Assembly (NCBI GenBank): GCA_036898135.1
Contig: CM072523.1
Span: forward strand, 36,294,890-36,358,889
Length of the DNA stretch: 64,000 nt
Direction: 5' to 3'
From: Oncomelania hupensis
Taxonomy: Eukaryota; Mollusca; Gastropoda; Littorinimorpha; Pomatiopsidae
The position numbers were made by a program, and so were the translations under genes. Position 1 is the first letter of the stretch, and every line of letters begins with the position of its first letter. Below the pieces are notes generated by a model, which ran no database searches, was not told the origin of the DNA, and saw nothing but the letters and a program-made list of their open reading frames with translations. Positions 10,701-25,726 of the stretch are shown here, in pieces.

Positions 10701-13700
10701 AATTTCCGGTCCTATCCTAGCCTATCCCCTAACTCAAAGGTCATTGGGGCACAACAGATGAACATTTAACCAGGGTACTCCATCTTTCCCTGTCCTCACC
10801 AACTCTCATGGCTTTGTTCAGCGTCAAGCCAGTCCATTCTCAAATGTTGTCCTCCCACCTCTTTTTCTGCCTCCCTCTTCTTCTGCCTCCTTGCACCGTG
10901 ACTTGCAGGCGGGTCTTTCCAAGGCCTGATGCTCTGGTGATGTGACCATACTATCGCAGTTTCTGTATCTTCACCACTGCGAGCATGTCATCGTGTTGTT
11001 CAATGGCTTGTGTGATGGTCTGTCGGACTTTTTTTTTGTGTGGTGTGCTGGGTATAGGAAATGCCCAGAAGTCTTCTGTAGCACCTCATCTCCATGTTTT
11101 GTATTATTCGTTGTAGATCTGCTAATAGGGTCCATGTTTTTCAAGCGTATATGAAGATGGAGATGACAAGGGAGCGCACCAGCAATACCTTGGAATGTAG
11201 ACTGATGGTCATGTCTTTCCAAGTGGGCTTCAACCTTGTCAGGGCAGCAGTTGTTTTTGCGATCCTGGAGAGGACTTCATGTCGGGTACCCATTGTCTTA
11301 TACAACGTCTCCTAAATATTTGAAGCTGTACTCTCTGGATCTGAATGTACTATAAGTATAATAGAATGCCATGGATGTTGCAGCACTATTAATTTGTATG
11401 GTACACTGATCCAATAAAATGTATGCTAATTAATAAATTATTTGTTTTCAGGTGACTTTTGATCCCGAGTTATTCTTCAATGTGATGCTACCTGTGATTA
11501 TCTTTGAGGCTGGATACAGCATGAAAAGAGTAAGTTTATTATTTTCTACGGAAAGAAGAAGAAAATGCTGTGCTGGTTACAGAATTCAGTATGTATACAG
11601 CATAGTGGGAAATTTTAGGAGAGGAAGAAAGGTATTAGTCACTGATTAATGGTTCAAGAAGGAAATGGATGATGATGTTCTTGTTGTGTTTTTTTTTTTC
11701 CAAGATGAAATTTACAATTCTTTCTGACTGGAAGCAGAAGAATTAACGTATCTCAGAAGGCCTTTTTTGACTCACATGCATAGCAATGCGATTCTGTGTA
11801 CTCACCATCCTCCCCCATTTGCCCATCATCACCCCCCAACCTCAGGAACAAAAATCATGATTTTTGCAAATCTGTGCGAGATGAGTCCTAAATAGTCCAA
11901 AAATGACATTAAAAAATAAAAAAACAATTTTAGTCTGTTCGACTGTCTGTCCGCCGTCTGTCTGTGCAAAACTTGATACTATCACAACCAAACTTGGTAA
12001 GATGGTGTATACTCATAAGACCTCATAAATGATCACTGAATGAATGACTTCACTTCAAAATCAAGCTCACATAATAATCAAATGTTATTTTTTTAAATGA
12101 AAATTTTTCACAAAATTTCAATTTTTTTTTAGGTTATTAATATTGAACTTATGATTCTTTGATGCATGATAGATATCAATGAGAAACACGTAATGTACAC
12201 ATTTGGTCAACCTCACTCCCAAGATCAAGGTCACTGGAGCTGTCCAAAGTCAGTTTGTACAGATATTTTAAAGTGACCTTGACCCTAAACTATGAGAGAT
12301 ACAAAGTCCAACCTTGTTGTATGATAGATTGATCTTTCGTATATGTTCGTTTTTTTTTTTTTTGCGTTGATCTTGAAGATCAAGGTCATATTAGGCATTG
12401 CAAAAACATACAAAAAATAGGTCATTGTTCTGTGGAATGGCTATTTATTTCACCCATAGTATGCAACAACATTGAGTTATTTGATCAGACATGCATGAGA
12501 GATCACTTGAGGGTCAAGGTCATTAAAGGTCAAGGTCATCCAACTCACTTTAAAAAAAAAAATTAAACTTTTTCTGTAGTTTATTTGATAGTATACATGA
12601 GTGTATTTGGAGCAGGATGTTAATGTCATCACAAGGTCAAGAACATAGAAAAATCAAAGTTGGTATTACTTTTAATTTTAATGCCACTATTTGATTTTGC
12701 TTTTTTCTGTGCACTAATTTTCATGTTAAATATTGCGAGTTCCACAAGGAGCATGTGAGTCATATGGGCTTTGCACTTTTAGTTTTTAATTGGGAAAAAA
12801 AAACCACCACAACTATTGTGCTACATAAAATAGACTAAGCTTTCTTCTCCTCCTTTCATGTGGGCAGCCAACTTCAGTTTGTTGAAAAAACTTGCTGCAC
12901 TGATTGAGGGCTGCTAAACTAGGGATGGAACTATTGGGGGGATCTGTTTTTCTTCTGTTTTTTTTTGTTTCTGCACTGTTTGTGCTTGTGCGATTTTCAG
13001 AGGCACTTCTTCAGGAACCTTGGAGCTATCCTGATGTACGCTGTGATAGGAACTACTGTCTCGTGCCTTGTTGTTGGGTATGAACAAATCATTGTTTGTT
13101 TGTCAGTGGTATACAATTGTTACATTTTTATCATGCTTCATATAGGGAGTCTCATTGTATTGACCAAAGCTTAGTCAACTGAAGATTGGATAGTTTCAAC
13201 GTTACTAAGCTTTTCAATTACTGATCGTTTCGTGTACACTTTCAGTTATAATGGACACTTTGTACCATTTTAGGTGGGGTTTTAATCATATTGGAACAAT
13301 TTTGTGTTTATATATTGTCCTGCACACTATTTTGTATATGTTTTAATTGAAATTGCCCTTCATCTGTTAGCCTAAATGTTCAGGTTCATTACACTTTTTA
13401 ATATCCATTTTTAATTGGATTGGACAGTCTGTACTACTTTGGAGGTGTTTAAAAAAAATTATATTGTAGACAATTAGGGTGTGATTTGTATTAATTTGTT
13501 CTGCTGAACGCATTTATTTTTCATTAATATTGTCCTTTACCAGTTAGCATAAATTTGCAATTACATTAAAGCATATTGACTACCTTGCACAGTGAAGGAT
13601 GTATTGCTCATTACTCTGCAGACAATTCAATGAATAGTTTCAATGATTTTTGCCCTGCAAGATTTAGCTCGGCTTTTCAGTTCGTTTGCAATGTCAGTAA

Positions 13701-16700
13701 ATTAGTGATGGGGTGATAAGCTGTTGGTAACAGTCTCTGGCAGTTCAACAGCTGTTGTTCTTAGCATGCACACTCACTATCAAATGAATTTATTGTGTCG
13801 AGTTTTCCACTGAATAATGGAACATTTGTAAGGCACTTAAGTTGTCAGTTCAACAGCTGGTAAATAATTTGGCCTTTTTAAAACTTGAAAATTAAATTGG
13901 TTCTAACGTGCAGTTCTCATGCTTTCACATTTCAAGAAAATAATAATGAATTAGTGGGAAATTTACTTCAAAATTATATTCTCAAGCCATATAAAAATGT
14001 TGTTTTGTGGTGCAAATTAAAAGATAAATATTGATTAGTGCTGCAAGTCACTAAGTCAGGGTTTATTTTCCCCCATTATAACTAGTTTTTATCCCCCCCA
14101 CCCCACTCATTACACACCTCTCCATTCAACTCCTCCATGCTTCCCAGTCCCTCATTCCCATTGGTGATATCAGCTCAAAAGCTCCGCATCACGCAAGGGC
14201 CTGATTGAGAAATGAATCGAACTTAATCTGCCCAAGGTGCTAACTACCGCTTTTAAAGTTTATGCGCTCTGAACTTACAAGCGCAAAGCCGTAGCCCTGT
14301 TTTTTTTATTGTATGCCATATTGATTTTTATTGTAATGTTATATTTTATAAGTTTTGCCAGAGTGACATTTGTGTGCAATATTGATTTTTTTTAAAAATG
14401 TGCGATGATATTTCAGAGGCATTTTGTACGGCTTGACTCGGTTGATGTTTGACATTTCATTCGACCTCAATGATTGTCTCTTCTTTGGGGCCATCATATC
14501 TGCCACTGACCCAGGTTCGGCAAAGAAGTTGTTTTTTTTGTGTTTTTTTTTCAAAATAACTTATTCCAGTAGTTAAACCTTTAATAAAAAGTTATACAAG
14601 TTCATCACCTGATGAATTCATTCATGTTTATTTCAGTTATTATTGTCAAATTATATTCTCTCTAGTATTCATTTAATCAGTTTAATAAACATGATGTCTA
14701 AATGTTGATTAATTAAGAAGACCACGTCATGTTTCCGTCCTCAAATGTTATAGTTTAGATTTATCTGTATCTCATTTTGTTTTTGACTATGACGTCATTG
14801 TGTGTTTTTTTGTTGTAATTTACGAAATTATGTTCAAGCAAACTTCAACTTAATTCAAGATTTATCACAATTCAAATTTATTTATTTATTTCATCAATCT
14901 TATATAGCGATTTTTCAGCTCAAGAGCTGCTTAAGGTGCTGGCCGATACAAGATCTAACTCGTGCTGCCTGAGAGCAGGGTGGAGAATTTTCCTCGGATC
15001 CGCGGATTTTTACGGAAGGCATTTGCATTTCCGAGAAAAAATATTGAGTTCCGAGGTTTGTATTTTTTGTCCGATATATTTTTCGCGGAACACCTCCGTG
15101 CCACATCCAAGTTATTTTGTCGGTCATTCAATGCGTTCAGAGAAAGCGCCCGCCCGCGATTGTTATACAGAGCTATGCTATAAGACCTACTATATAGGCC
15201 TACTATGAGCAAGAAAACAAAATCGGGCGACCACGACTGGGAACAGTAGCCTATAAAGAGCGCACGTCCTCTTTCCTTTGTGCAAGTCCTTTATATGCCA
15301 AGTGTGTCCGGGGACGTTAATCTACATGCCTGCCTCCTTTGTGTTACGCTTCAGCGATTCTTTTCAATGTCTTAGCAGTCTTTTTAAATCAGATGACAAA
15401 CTAAGAATTGATATCAGATATATGGTTTTAAAATTATAACTTTCCTGTAATTGTGAGAAGTTGAACTGAAGAAGCCTATTGCATTGGAAATGTGGAGTTT
15501 GTGTGTAACAGTGGTCGACCTCAAACTTTGTTAGGCCTACAAATCAAGATTCTTAACTTTTTTGAAAGGCATGTGCATAAAACATTCTTTTTTGGAGTTG
15601 TTTCTATTCATGTTTACTTTGTGCTTTTTGCTACCAGGAGAGGCCCTAAATTACTTTCAAAATTGCATAAATTCATTTTCTTCCAGGGGGCTTCGCCCTC
15701 ATGGACCCCCTCCGGGGCCTAAGGCGGCCCCTGGGCCCCGGCCGGATTTCAGAGATTTCTTGATACAGTTGTTCTCCACCCTGTAAGAGGCACACTTACA
15801 TGTATATTGTGAAGTAGATGAGGATCGTATATAAAGAAATAGAGAAGATGGGGGAAACTATCAGTCCATTCTCTCTAGTTATTCTTATGTATATATAGTA
15901 TCATGGCTCAGGCAAGACTGCCGTAAATTATAAAAGAACCTCTCATAACACGTTCACACAATTCCCACTCAGCGTGATTACAGATCGCTTTACAATGTAC
16001 TGGAATATTCTCGATCATCAACTTCGACTAGTGTTCACAATGTTACATATATAATTATATATAAATATATTTGTAGGAAACAATTTATTACTGAATATAT
16101 GTATTGCCCCTATTTCACACAAAGAATTGTAGCTTTCATTATTGTAGTATTTGTATATAATGACAGAGATTTATTGGCAGATATATGCTGCCAAGGCTCT
16201 GTGGGCATTTATTTAGGGAAATATATCAGTACACAGCCAATTATTGTTTTTTTTTTTTTGTGGTTTTCTTGTATTAATATGTTATTATTGCAAAATTATA
16301 AATTATTGTAGATAATAACTGCGTTACAGCCTCTGAGCTGGTTGAAAGTGATGTCCATAACCCAGTAAATTAGAATTTATACATTACAGTGATTATCGTT
16401 TTATTTATCTTTTACAGTAACTGTTCTGGCAATATTTAATGATCTGCACGTTGACGTTGACTTGTACGCGTTGGTGTTTGGGGAAAGTGTTCTCAATGAT
16501 GCGGTGGCCATTGTTCTGTCACAGTAAGTTGTGTGTGCTGGTCAGCTGGCTATGTAAAATTGTTTTATTTCATTTGTTTTGCGCAGGTCTCTGCATTCAC
16601 TACATTTTGTACACATGTATACTTGAAAGATCTTCTTAACTAACGGAGGCATACGTTAATTAATGTATGAATGAGTGTATGAATTATTTATAAAGCAGCT

Positions 16701-19700
16701 AAATATTTCCACTCCTAAGGGCAAGTACATGAGCAAATTTTACAGTGCGGTAAGTGCAACCTCTGTTCATTTACATGTTTATAGTAAATATTTGCTATAT
16801 CCTGTGTGTTTGTGACTGTTCAGTTGTGTGTGGGGGGAGTGGAGGGGGGAGGGGGTAAATACATGAAGTAAATTAATATTATTCAAGATACAGGATGTGG
16901 TTCTCTTTATTGCCATTCATGGGCAGTCACTTGAGGAATACAGTTTGCTAACAGTATCCAGTTTCTTTTGTAAGAGAAATACCCTTGACACATAAAAGTA
17001 TGTCTTTGAGTTTGAATTACAGAGTATGTGGCAAATGTTTCTGATTAAAAAAAAAAAGAATCTTCTCCTGTTTCAAGTAAGATCACTTTGTAACAGCAAC
17101 ACAATGTTTATCCTATCCAGTGCTTCAGATTGTTGGTGCGCCCGCGCCATTGGCGCATATTTTATCAGAATGGCGCATAACAGTCAACGTGAATGCGCCA
17201 GCCTGGCGCGTCATAAAAATCAAGAAGGACTAGGTGAACATACGATACGAATACCTTTGATTGTCAATGACCCATCTTTTTCAAAATTGACCCATCATTT
17301 TGCATGGTCATGGGTCATTGGGCCCATGATGTCTGAAAACAATCTGAACCACTGCCTATCGTATCCTATCCCATAACTGGGAAAATTGTTGGGGCACCAC
17401 ATATGATCGTTTAACCAGCGAACTCCATCTTTCTCGGTCTTCAGCAGTCCTCATGGCTTTACTCAGTGTCAAGCCAGTCTAGTCTTGAATGTTGTCTTCC
17501 CACCTCTTTTTTCTCTGCCTCCTTGCACCATGCCTTGTAGGATGATCATTGCCAGACCTGATGTTCTGGAGACATGGCCATACCATCAGACATTCCGTTT
17601 CTTCACCACTGTGAGCAAGTCATCGTGTTGCCCAATAGCTTGTGTGATGGTCTTTTGGACTTCGTTGTTAGTGATGTGCTGGGTATAGGACATGCCTAGA
17701 AGTCTGCTGTAGCACCTCACCTCTATGCATTGTATTCTTCGTAGTAGGTCTGCTGTGAGGGTCCACATTTTGCAAGAGTATAGAAAGATGGAGATGACAA
17801 GGGAGCACAGCAACCTTATCTTGGAGTGTAGACTGATGGTCCTGTCTTTCAAAATGGGCTTCAATCTTGTCAGTGCAGCAGTTGTCTGCGCTATCCTGGA
17901 GAGGACTTCCTGTCAGAACCCACAATTACTCCTAAATATATGAAGCTGCCAACCATGTTGAGGGATTGGCCTTATCTCTGTGTTGATGCCATTGGTGTTG
18001 TTGGTCATCATTTTGGTCTTCTCTGCACTTATTTCCATTCCAAAAGCTCTGGAGTTAGTGTCAAGCCTTTGTACCAGCTGTTCAAGTTCTTGTTCCTCTC
18101 CAGCAAATCCATCAATGTCATCCGCAAAATGGAGGTTGGAGATTGCTCTTACCCCTATGCTGACTGTGCCTTCATGACCTGCATGGGGCATCTGACATGA
18201 GGCGCTCTAGAAAGATGTTGAAGAGTGTTAGAGTAGGCATCCTTGACGCATGCCGATTGTTGTTCTGAACCAGTTCCCAATGGCATTGTTGTGGAGGACT
18301 GCACTGGTAGCCTTGTCATACAGGCTTTTGATTACTTCAATAATGTTAAGACTGATGTTGCCCACAGAGCTGCATGTCAGGCTCAATTAAAGGCTTTCTT
18401 GAAGTCTACAAACATATGATATAGATGTTGTTGATGCTGTAGGTGTTTCTCACAGATTATTCTGAGGTTGAAAATCTGCTCAGTGGTTTTTCGCCCTGTC
18501 ATGAATCCTGTTTGTTTTTCAGCTATGATTTATTCAGCTTGGAATTTCAACCTGTTGAAGTATTATTTTCAGGAGGACTTAGCTGGGATGGCTGATGAGG
18601 CTGATAGTGCGTTAGTTTTGACACTCCTGATGGTTACCCTTTTTGGGAAGAGAGATGACAAGCGACTGGGTCCATGGCGTAGACCAATCCCACTCTGCCA
18701 GATCTTGTTACAGATAATGGTGAGGGCGTTAGTCATAGCTTCTCCTCCTTCTTGCATCAATTCTTCGGGTATGTTGTCCACCCGCTGATTTCCCCTTCTT
18801 TAGCAATTGCACTGCTGCCTCAACTTCTTCTCGGAGAATTGGGAGAATTTCTTCTTCTCTGTTCTGGGGACATGCTAGAGCTTATGGGTCTCCATTTGGT
18901 GTGTGATTGTAAAGGTCAGAGCAGTACTCTGTTCTTCTTTCGAAGGCTTCTTGTTCTTCTGTAAAGGCACAAGCTAGGCTTGATTTGGATAGTGGAGACC
19001 TTGAGTTGTTTAACACTTGTCAGCCGCTTCACATTCTGGTAGGCCCTCTTTCTGTTTTTCTTGTTCAGACTGTTCTCTGTTTTCTGGTATTGATCTTCTA
19101 TCCAGTTCTCCTTTGTTGTGCTCTTGCCTTTTCAAAAGTCACTGTTGATTTCTTGGTAGGCATCAGCTCCCTGTGAGATGTACTTTTTCCATTTCTTCTC
19201 TCTATTTTGGTCGCACAGGTCCAAAAGTTCATGTGTGTTTCGTGGTTTCTTCTTTGGGCGGTGCTTGCCAAGGATCTCTGTGGCAGCATCTATCACTGCT
19301 GAGTTGAAAGTTTTGGTTATGGTGTTGACATCCACTTCATCAGCTTGCAAAATGAGCAGAGGTGCAAATTTCCCTTCAATTGTGGCTTGGAATATTTCTG
19401 CCACCTCCGGGTTTTGCAGTTTGTCCAGGTTGAACTTAACCTGGAGCATTTTGCTTTGTTTACTCTCTTCAAGTGGAGCCGGAAAGACATCACGAGATTG
19501 TGGTCACTTCCGATGTCTGCTTCTGGAAAAGTAAAGAAACTTGGTTTGTATATTTTTTCGTAGGAAAACCCCCCATCTACGTCATAATGTTTGTGCTTTT
19601 TGAAGGTCACAACCTCCTCATTTGCATTACGCAGAAAACTTCACTGAGTGAAAATGCTAAATTTTCATCATTTTGAGGAATCGTGATTCTCATGTTAGTT

Positions 19701-22700
19701 TCTGGTATTTTTTGCATATATCGGATCTGTTGCTATAAACGTAAGCTTGAATAAATGCTTTGACTGTATTCTCTCACCATTTGTTGTTGTTGTTGTTGAT
19801 TCATTAAAATGGGCATACTTTGCGCTGAAAAAAGGATGCTGTTTTTGCGCTTCTTTTGCTTTCAGATGTAAAATGGCGGAGGAGTTTGTGGTTCTCATTT
19901 TAGACTTTCAACATAAGTTTTGCATTATGTCTAGGTTTCAAGTGTCTCCCTATCACACATTCTATGCACCTATTGGATTATTATCATTATCATCATAATA
20001 ATCGGCATCATTATTATCATCAACAGTTTTAATACTGAATTTGGATGCAGTCAATCTAAAATTTGAAAAATAAAATTTTGTTTCCTTTTTTGCCATCTTC
20101 TAATAGTGATCTCCCTGTTTTTACACCAAATGTCTGAGTGATGGATATTTGCGTCTTATTTATGGCAATATGTGAGGATGTGTGAAACATGTGAGCATGT
20201 ATTTTGGTACAGATTTCCAGGCATTGAGCCCTTAGGGTGATTTTTGGGGGAACACCGAGTATATAGCCTTCAGTGTTACTATTGTTATTATAATAATTAT
20301 TATTATTAATTAATTAATTTATATATTTATTTACTGTTGTTGTTGTCGTCATCGTCGTTATCATCATCACCACCATTATTACCATTATTATTAGTATTAT
20401 TATTATTTTATTATTTTTTTCTTTGTTTTCAGGTCAGTGGAAGTGTATGGTGAGCTTTCTGCCGATACATTTGACACGGAGGCGCTTTTCAAATCCATTG
20501 GCAAATTTGTGGGCGTTTTTACCGGTGCTTTTTTCATCGGCAGCGTCTTTGGTGCTGCTACAGCCTTCGTATCCTTTTGGCTTGTTGAAATGTGTGTGAC
20601 CAGTTGTGTCAGCAAATATGGCAGTAATACATTTTGCAATTAAGGTGGCAGAATTGTTAATGTGCTCGGTTGGCGTTCAAGCAATCTGGGTTCGATTCTT
20701 TTGATTTTTATCCTCCTTACTTAAAAAAAAAAAAAAAATTTTCTTCCTGGTAAATTTGTCTGTCAAAATTTAAATTTAATGTGGACCAATTACGTTTTTT
20801 TACCCAAACTGACTTTCTGTGATTACTTTTTTATGCAGCGTTCTACACCCTCAAAGTACTAAACCACCCAACCCACCCCCTTTTCAGCTCTGCAGCATAT
20901 GAAAAACCAGTTCATGCTGTCAGGAGTGCAGGTGGCAGGCTCCAATTGACATGCATGCGTACAAGCAAGCTATAAGAAAAATAATTTTTTTTTAACCATG
21001 CTTTGCTGCATTTTTTAGCTAAACAGGTAAACAGGTGTAGGGCAGTATTGTTAGTGCATGAGTTCATGTAATTTTTGCCTTGGTTCCTTGACAAATATTC
21101 ACAGCTGACCAAATTCACCAAGCTGCGGGAGTTTCCCCTGCTGGAGACGGCCCTCTTTTTCCTTATGTCCTATGCCAGCTTCCAGGCTGCCGAATCTGCT
21201 GATCTGACGGGTAATTGAGTTGAATATTTATTCACATCTCGGCCTATTTAGTATTAGTACTAGACGTAAAAGGTGGTAAAGGTGGTCCCAGAGCCTTGTG
21301 GCTGTAGGGGAGCGTGATGTTAAAGATCACACTTATCTTGGGCCAGCGTAATGAGGGTGATGCCCATCTCTCTCCCTCGCTGCTTTACCTTCCCCACCCT
21401 TAATAGAGTAGGTACTCAGTCACAGTTGAGTCAACTGGGGGCGTTGTTATTTGTCGCTTCACGTTTTGCGGTCACCCATCCAAGTGCTAACCGCACTGGA
21501 CGGTGCTTAACTTGTGACCCAGTAGCGAGTGCTCCAACCACTGCGCTATCTGACACCCCTGCTAGTACTTAGTACTAGACGAATGCCCCTATTCCCCACC
21601 CACCCCCGTTGGGGTGCCGGGGGTTTCAGTATAAATAGTATCCCCACTTTCTGGAAATTTAGTGCTTTAAATTCCCACTGTTGCTGTATTTTTCATTTGC
21701 TCTTTCTCATTCCTGCTCTGTTCTATCAATCTGCTATACTATCTTCTTCTTTGCTAGACCAGTCACCTACCTTTTTTCTTGAAAACTCTTCCGGGACAAG
21801 ATTCCTTATTTGTGTATAAGGTCTGTTGGATCAGCTTGGGATTATTGGATGCTTTCTGCCTGATGGTCACTATGGCTTCCTATGATGTTATTATTTAGCA
21901 ATGTAGGCATTTTATATGTATGTGTTTTGTTGATATTTTATAATGATGTTTGTATTCTATTTTGTTTTTGTAAACGGGGGTTCGATAAATTAGAGTACAG
22001 CCTCAGCGTCCCCTGCGTGGGATGTCTTTATTGTAAAGTGACCGGCTGGTGGAGAGCTTTCAGTGTTACCACTAGGGTTGTTTCAGCAGATCTTTTATGC
22101 GGATTAGGGGTTGTCCGGTCCTGATTTGGCTCGGAAGAGTCCGCTGGACCTACAGCAATAATCATGTAATGTAATGTATTCCCCACGCGCTTCATCCCCT
22201 GCCACTGACCTACCTCTGACCTGACCCACCCTGCCTCCTCCCTCTTACCTCTTTTAAAAATATCTAGATTTTATAATAGAGTTGTAATTTGAAACTTCTG
22301 TGGTGAGATTTTATTTCAAGGCTGTTACTTTGTAAATTACCTGGATTTATTGATTACGCAAACCACTCTCATTATCTTATAACTGAATTGTAATGGGTTT
22401 GTGTGTGTGTCTGTGTTTCTCTCGTTTATTTCTATAGGCTTGTTTTATATGCTTAGAGCTCACTCTGTATATTTGATGACAGCACTGTCTTTAACTTGTT
22501 AACTGCCAAATATCACATTACAGGGTGGTTCCCAGCTCCAAATAATTTCGGTAGACTTTAAAAGTTGTTTTTTTTTTTATGTGTTTTTATCAAAAAGCAT
22601 GATTTTCAAAAGTGCGCCAAATAAACACTTCAAATATTGTGGCCCTAAGAACAAAAGGTTGTTTTTTTTTCGCATCAAATATAATGATTATACTGTGATC

Positions 22701-25655
22701 TCTTTGGTTTTTTTTTTAACGTGGGGAGTGCTGAGGGTTTCTGTATAAATAGTATCCCCATTTTCTGGAAATGTAATGCTTTAAATTTCCACTGTTGCAG
22801 TCTTTCTCCTTTGTTCATTCTAATTCCCACTCCGTTCTATCAATCTACTATACTATTACTATCTTCTTCGCTAGACCAGTCAACTACCCTTTTTCTTGAA
22901 AACTCTTCCAAAACTCCTCATTTTTGTATGAGGTTTGTTGGATCAGCTTGGTAATAATTATTGGAAGCTTTCTGCCAAATGGTCACTAGGGCTTCCTATG
23001 ATATTATTTAGCAGTGTAGGTATTTTATATCTATGTGTTTTGTTGATATTTCATAATAATGTTTATATTCTATTTTGTTTTTATAAACGGGGGTTCGATA
23101 AATTAGAATATAGCCTCAGCTTTCCCTGTGTAGGATGCCTTTATTGTAAAGTGACCGGCTGGTGGGAGTGCCTTCGAAGTTACCAGTAGGGTAGTTTTGG
23201 CAGATATTTTATACGGATCAGGGGTGAATCCTCTTTCAACCAGGTTGTGGTCCTGATTTGTAGTCCTCAATCGGCTCTTTGCAGTCCGCTGGGCCCTGTA
23301 AGCAATAAATAACGAAATATATTTACAATTGTTAAAAAAAAAAAAAAATTAATGTTAAAACAGTGTTAACTTTTTTTTACCACCATCTAAATTTTTTTTC
23401 TGTCTTCTAACAACAATCTCCTTAATTTTACACCAGGTGTTTGCATGATATATGTGTATTTGTTGTTTATGTTAGTGTTTGTGTGACATGTGAGCATGAA
23501 GGCTGGTCACAGTTCATTGCTCTTTGAGTCTGATTTAGGGGGAAAGCGTCTGTATAATAGTATCCAGTAGACACCTTGGTTGTGAGCGGCAAAAGGCAAT
23601 TTTTTTCAAAATGACCGGGTGAAAGCAAGCGCTGCGCTCCCAACTCTTTTTCTGTTTGACATTACTTGTCTGTTTGACATTACTTGTCTGTTTGACATTA
23701 CTTTTGATATTACCCCATTACATTGATGAAAGTAGACAATGGCAGTCCACCTGCAAGTTGACTAAATTCAACAATAATGAGAAAAAGTACAGAAAGTATA
23801 ATTCAAAGTTAAACATTAATCACAATGATTGCACTCAACATGGACATCAAAGTCCAAAGCCATTCCTTCAACACAGTGTATAGCTTCAAATATTTAGGAG
23901 CTGTTGCATCAGACAATGGATCCTGACAGGAAGTCCTCTCCAGGATTGCACAAACAACTGCTGCCCTGACAAGGTTGAAGACCATTTGGAAACACAGGGC
24001 CATCAGTCTACACTCCAAGGTAAGGCTGCTGTGCTCCCTTGTCATCTACTTCCTCAAAACTTGCGAAACATGGACCCTTTCAGCAGATCTACAACGAAGC
24101 ATGGAGATGAGGTGCTACAGAAGACTTCTGGGCATTTTTTATACCCAGGCACATCAACAATGATGAAGTCCGACAGACCATCACAAGCCATTGGACAACA
24201 TGATGACATGCTCACAGTGGTGAAGAAATAGAAACTCCGGTGGTATGGCCGTGTCAGCAGGGCATCAGGCCTTGCAAAGACAATCCTGCAAGACACGGAG
24301 GCAGAAGAAGAAGGAGACAGAAAAAGAGGTGGTAGGACAACATTCGAGAATGGACTGGCTTGACACTGAGCAAAGCCATGAGGGTTGCTGAGGAACGAGA
24401 AAGATGGAGTATGCTGGTGAAACAATCATTTGTGCAGGGTTGCCAACCACTACGGAATTTCCGTAGTTTACTCCGGAAATGAATACGCGGCTACGGAGCT
24501 ACGCAAATTGAAAATTTACTACGGAAAGTCAATTTTCGACGATAGTATTACAGTTTTAATGAGTTTTATTGAGCGCCTGTGCCTCCCGTAGCACCTCAAG
24601 GTCACGGTCATTCCATTTACGTGCACGGTGTAATAGATCACGCTCCCAGTGCATGTTAGGAAATTCAACCAATCAAACGGCCAATCGGTGCACAAAACCT
24701 CGACCTTTCTGTGACACTTTCGTTTCCGGGTCACGTTCTACAGCGCGAGAAGAAAAGTTTGTGTGCGGCGTATTTTGAATCCATGATGCCAAAAAGAAAC
24801 AAAACTAGCGATGAAAGCCCAGAAAAAAAGAAGAGGACAGCAAATCAAGAGTACATGAAAGAGTATTCTGAAAAATTTCCGTGCATCACTGCGTCAATCG
24901 AGATCACACGATGTGACGCGACACATGAATGGCAACCGTCACAAAAGTCGTTGCCCTGATCCAGAAAAGTTAGTCCCTGTTCAGTCGGTAGCCACCTTCT
25001 TCAAGCCCGATATGGATCTCTCAATAATTCGTGCGGAAACACTCTTCACGACCTTCGTTGCAGACTGTGTATGCATGTCTTCGTTTAAAAAAAATGCGAG
25101 GACGTATGGCTACGGAAAATGTCATAAAAATACTGAAATTCAGAATTTGTACTACTGAAAACTTTTTTGGGGGTTGGCAACTCTGTTTGTGGTGCCCCAA
25201 CAACCTTTGAGTTACGAAAAAGGATAAGATTGGATAGGAGTGCACTGTCTTGGGCAGCAAGCCAAGCCTGTGATAGAGAGGCTTAATGGGGTGACCTGAT
25301 AGATCAGTTCATAGTGAGCTAGTTTCCTAGGCTGAAAGTCACAGATTTCAACCCCACAAGGCATGAACTTATGTGACTTCGGTAAGAGACTTTCAGGTTA
25401 CTGAGGGCTTTCTCCAGGTACTCTGGTTTCCTCCCTATCTTCATGAATGGTATTGGATGCAGTGTGTCTAAAAACAAAGATAAATCAAATTTGATTTGCT
25501 TTCTGTCTTCTATTCTAATAGCAACTTGCATTTATGCCACATGTTTTGAGTCACGAATGTGTGTTTGTTGGAGTGTCTGCGACATTGTAGAGTGTATGTT
25601 GGTTACCGATCGCCGGGCTTTGAGTCTGATTTAGGGATAAGGCGCATACCCCATC

Positions 25656-25726
<71 letters not shown>

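Larger units (their letters stand above)
23805..25245 (+). pseudogene. Non-LTR relic split by a hAT-like element
   Basis: The tail portion of the same retrotransposon family runs 23805-24434 and resumes at 25192-25245 with GTGCCCCAACAACC, interrupted by the 751-bp element at 24435-25185. The [11 protein letters not shown] and GLAKTILQ blocks are visible. A three-unit repeat lies just upstream. Confidence 0.85.
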
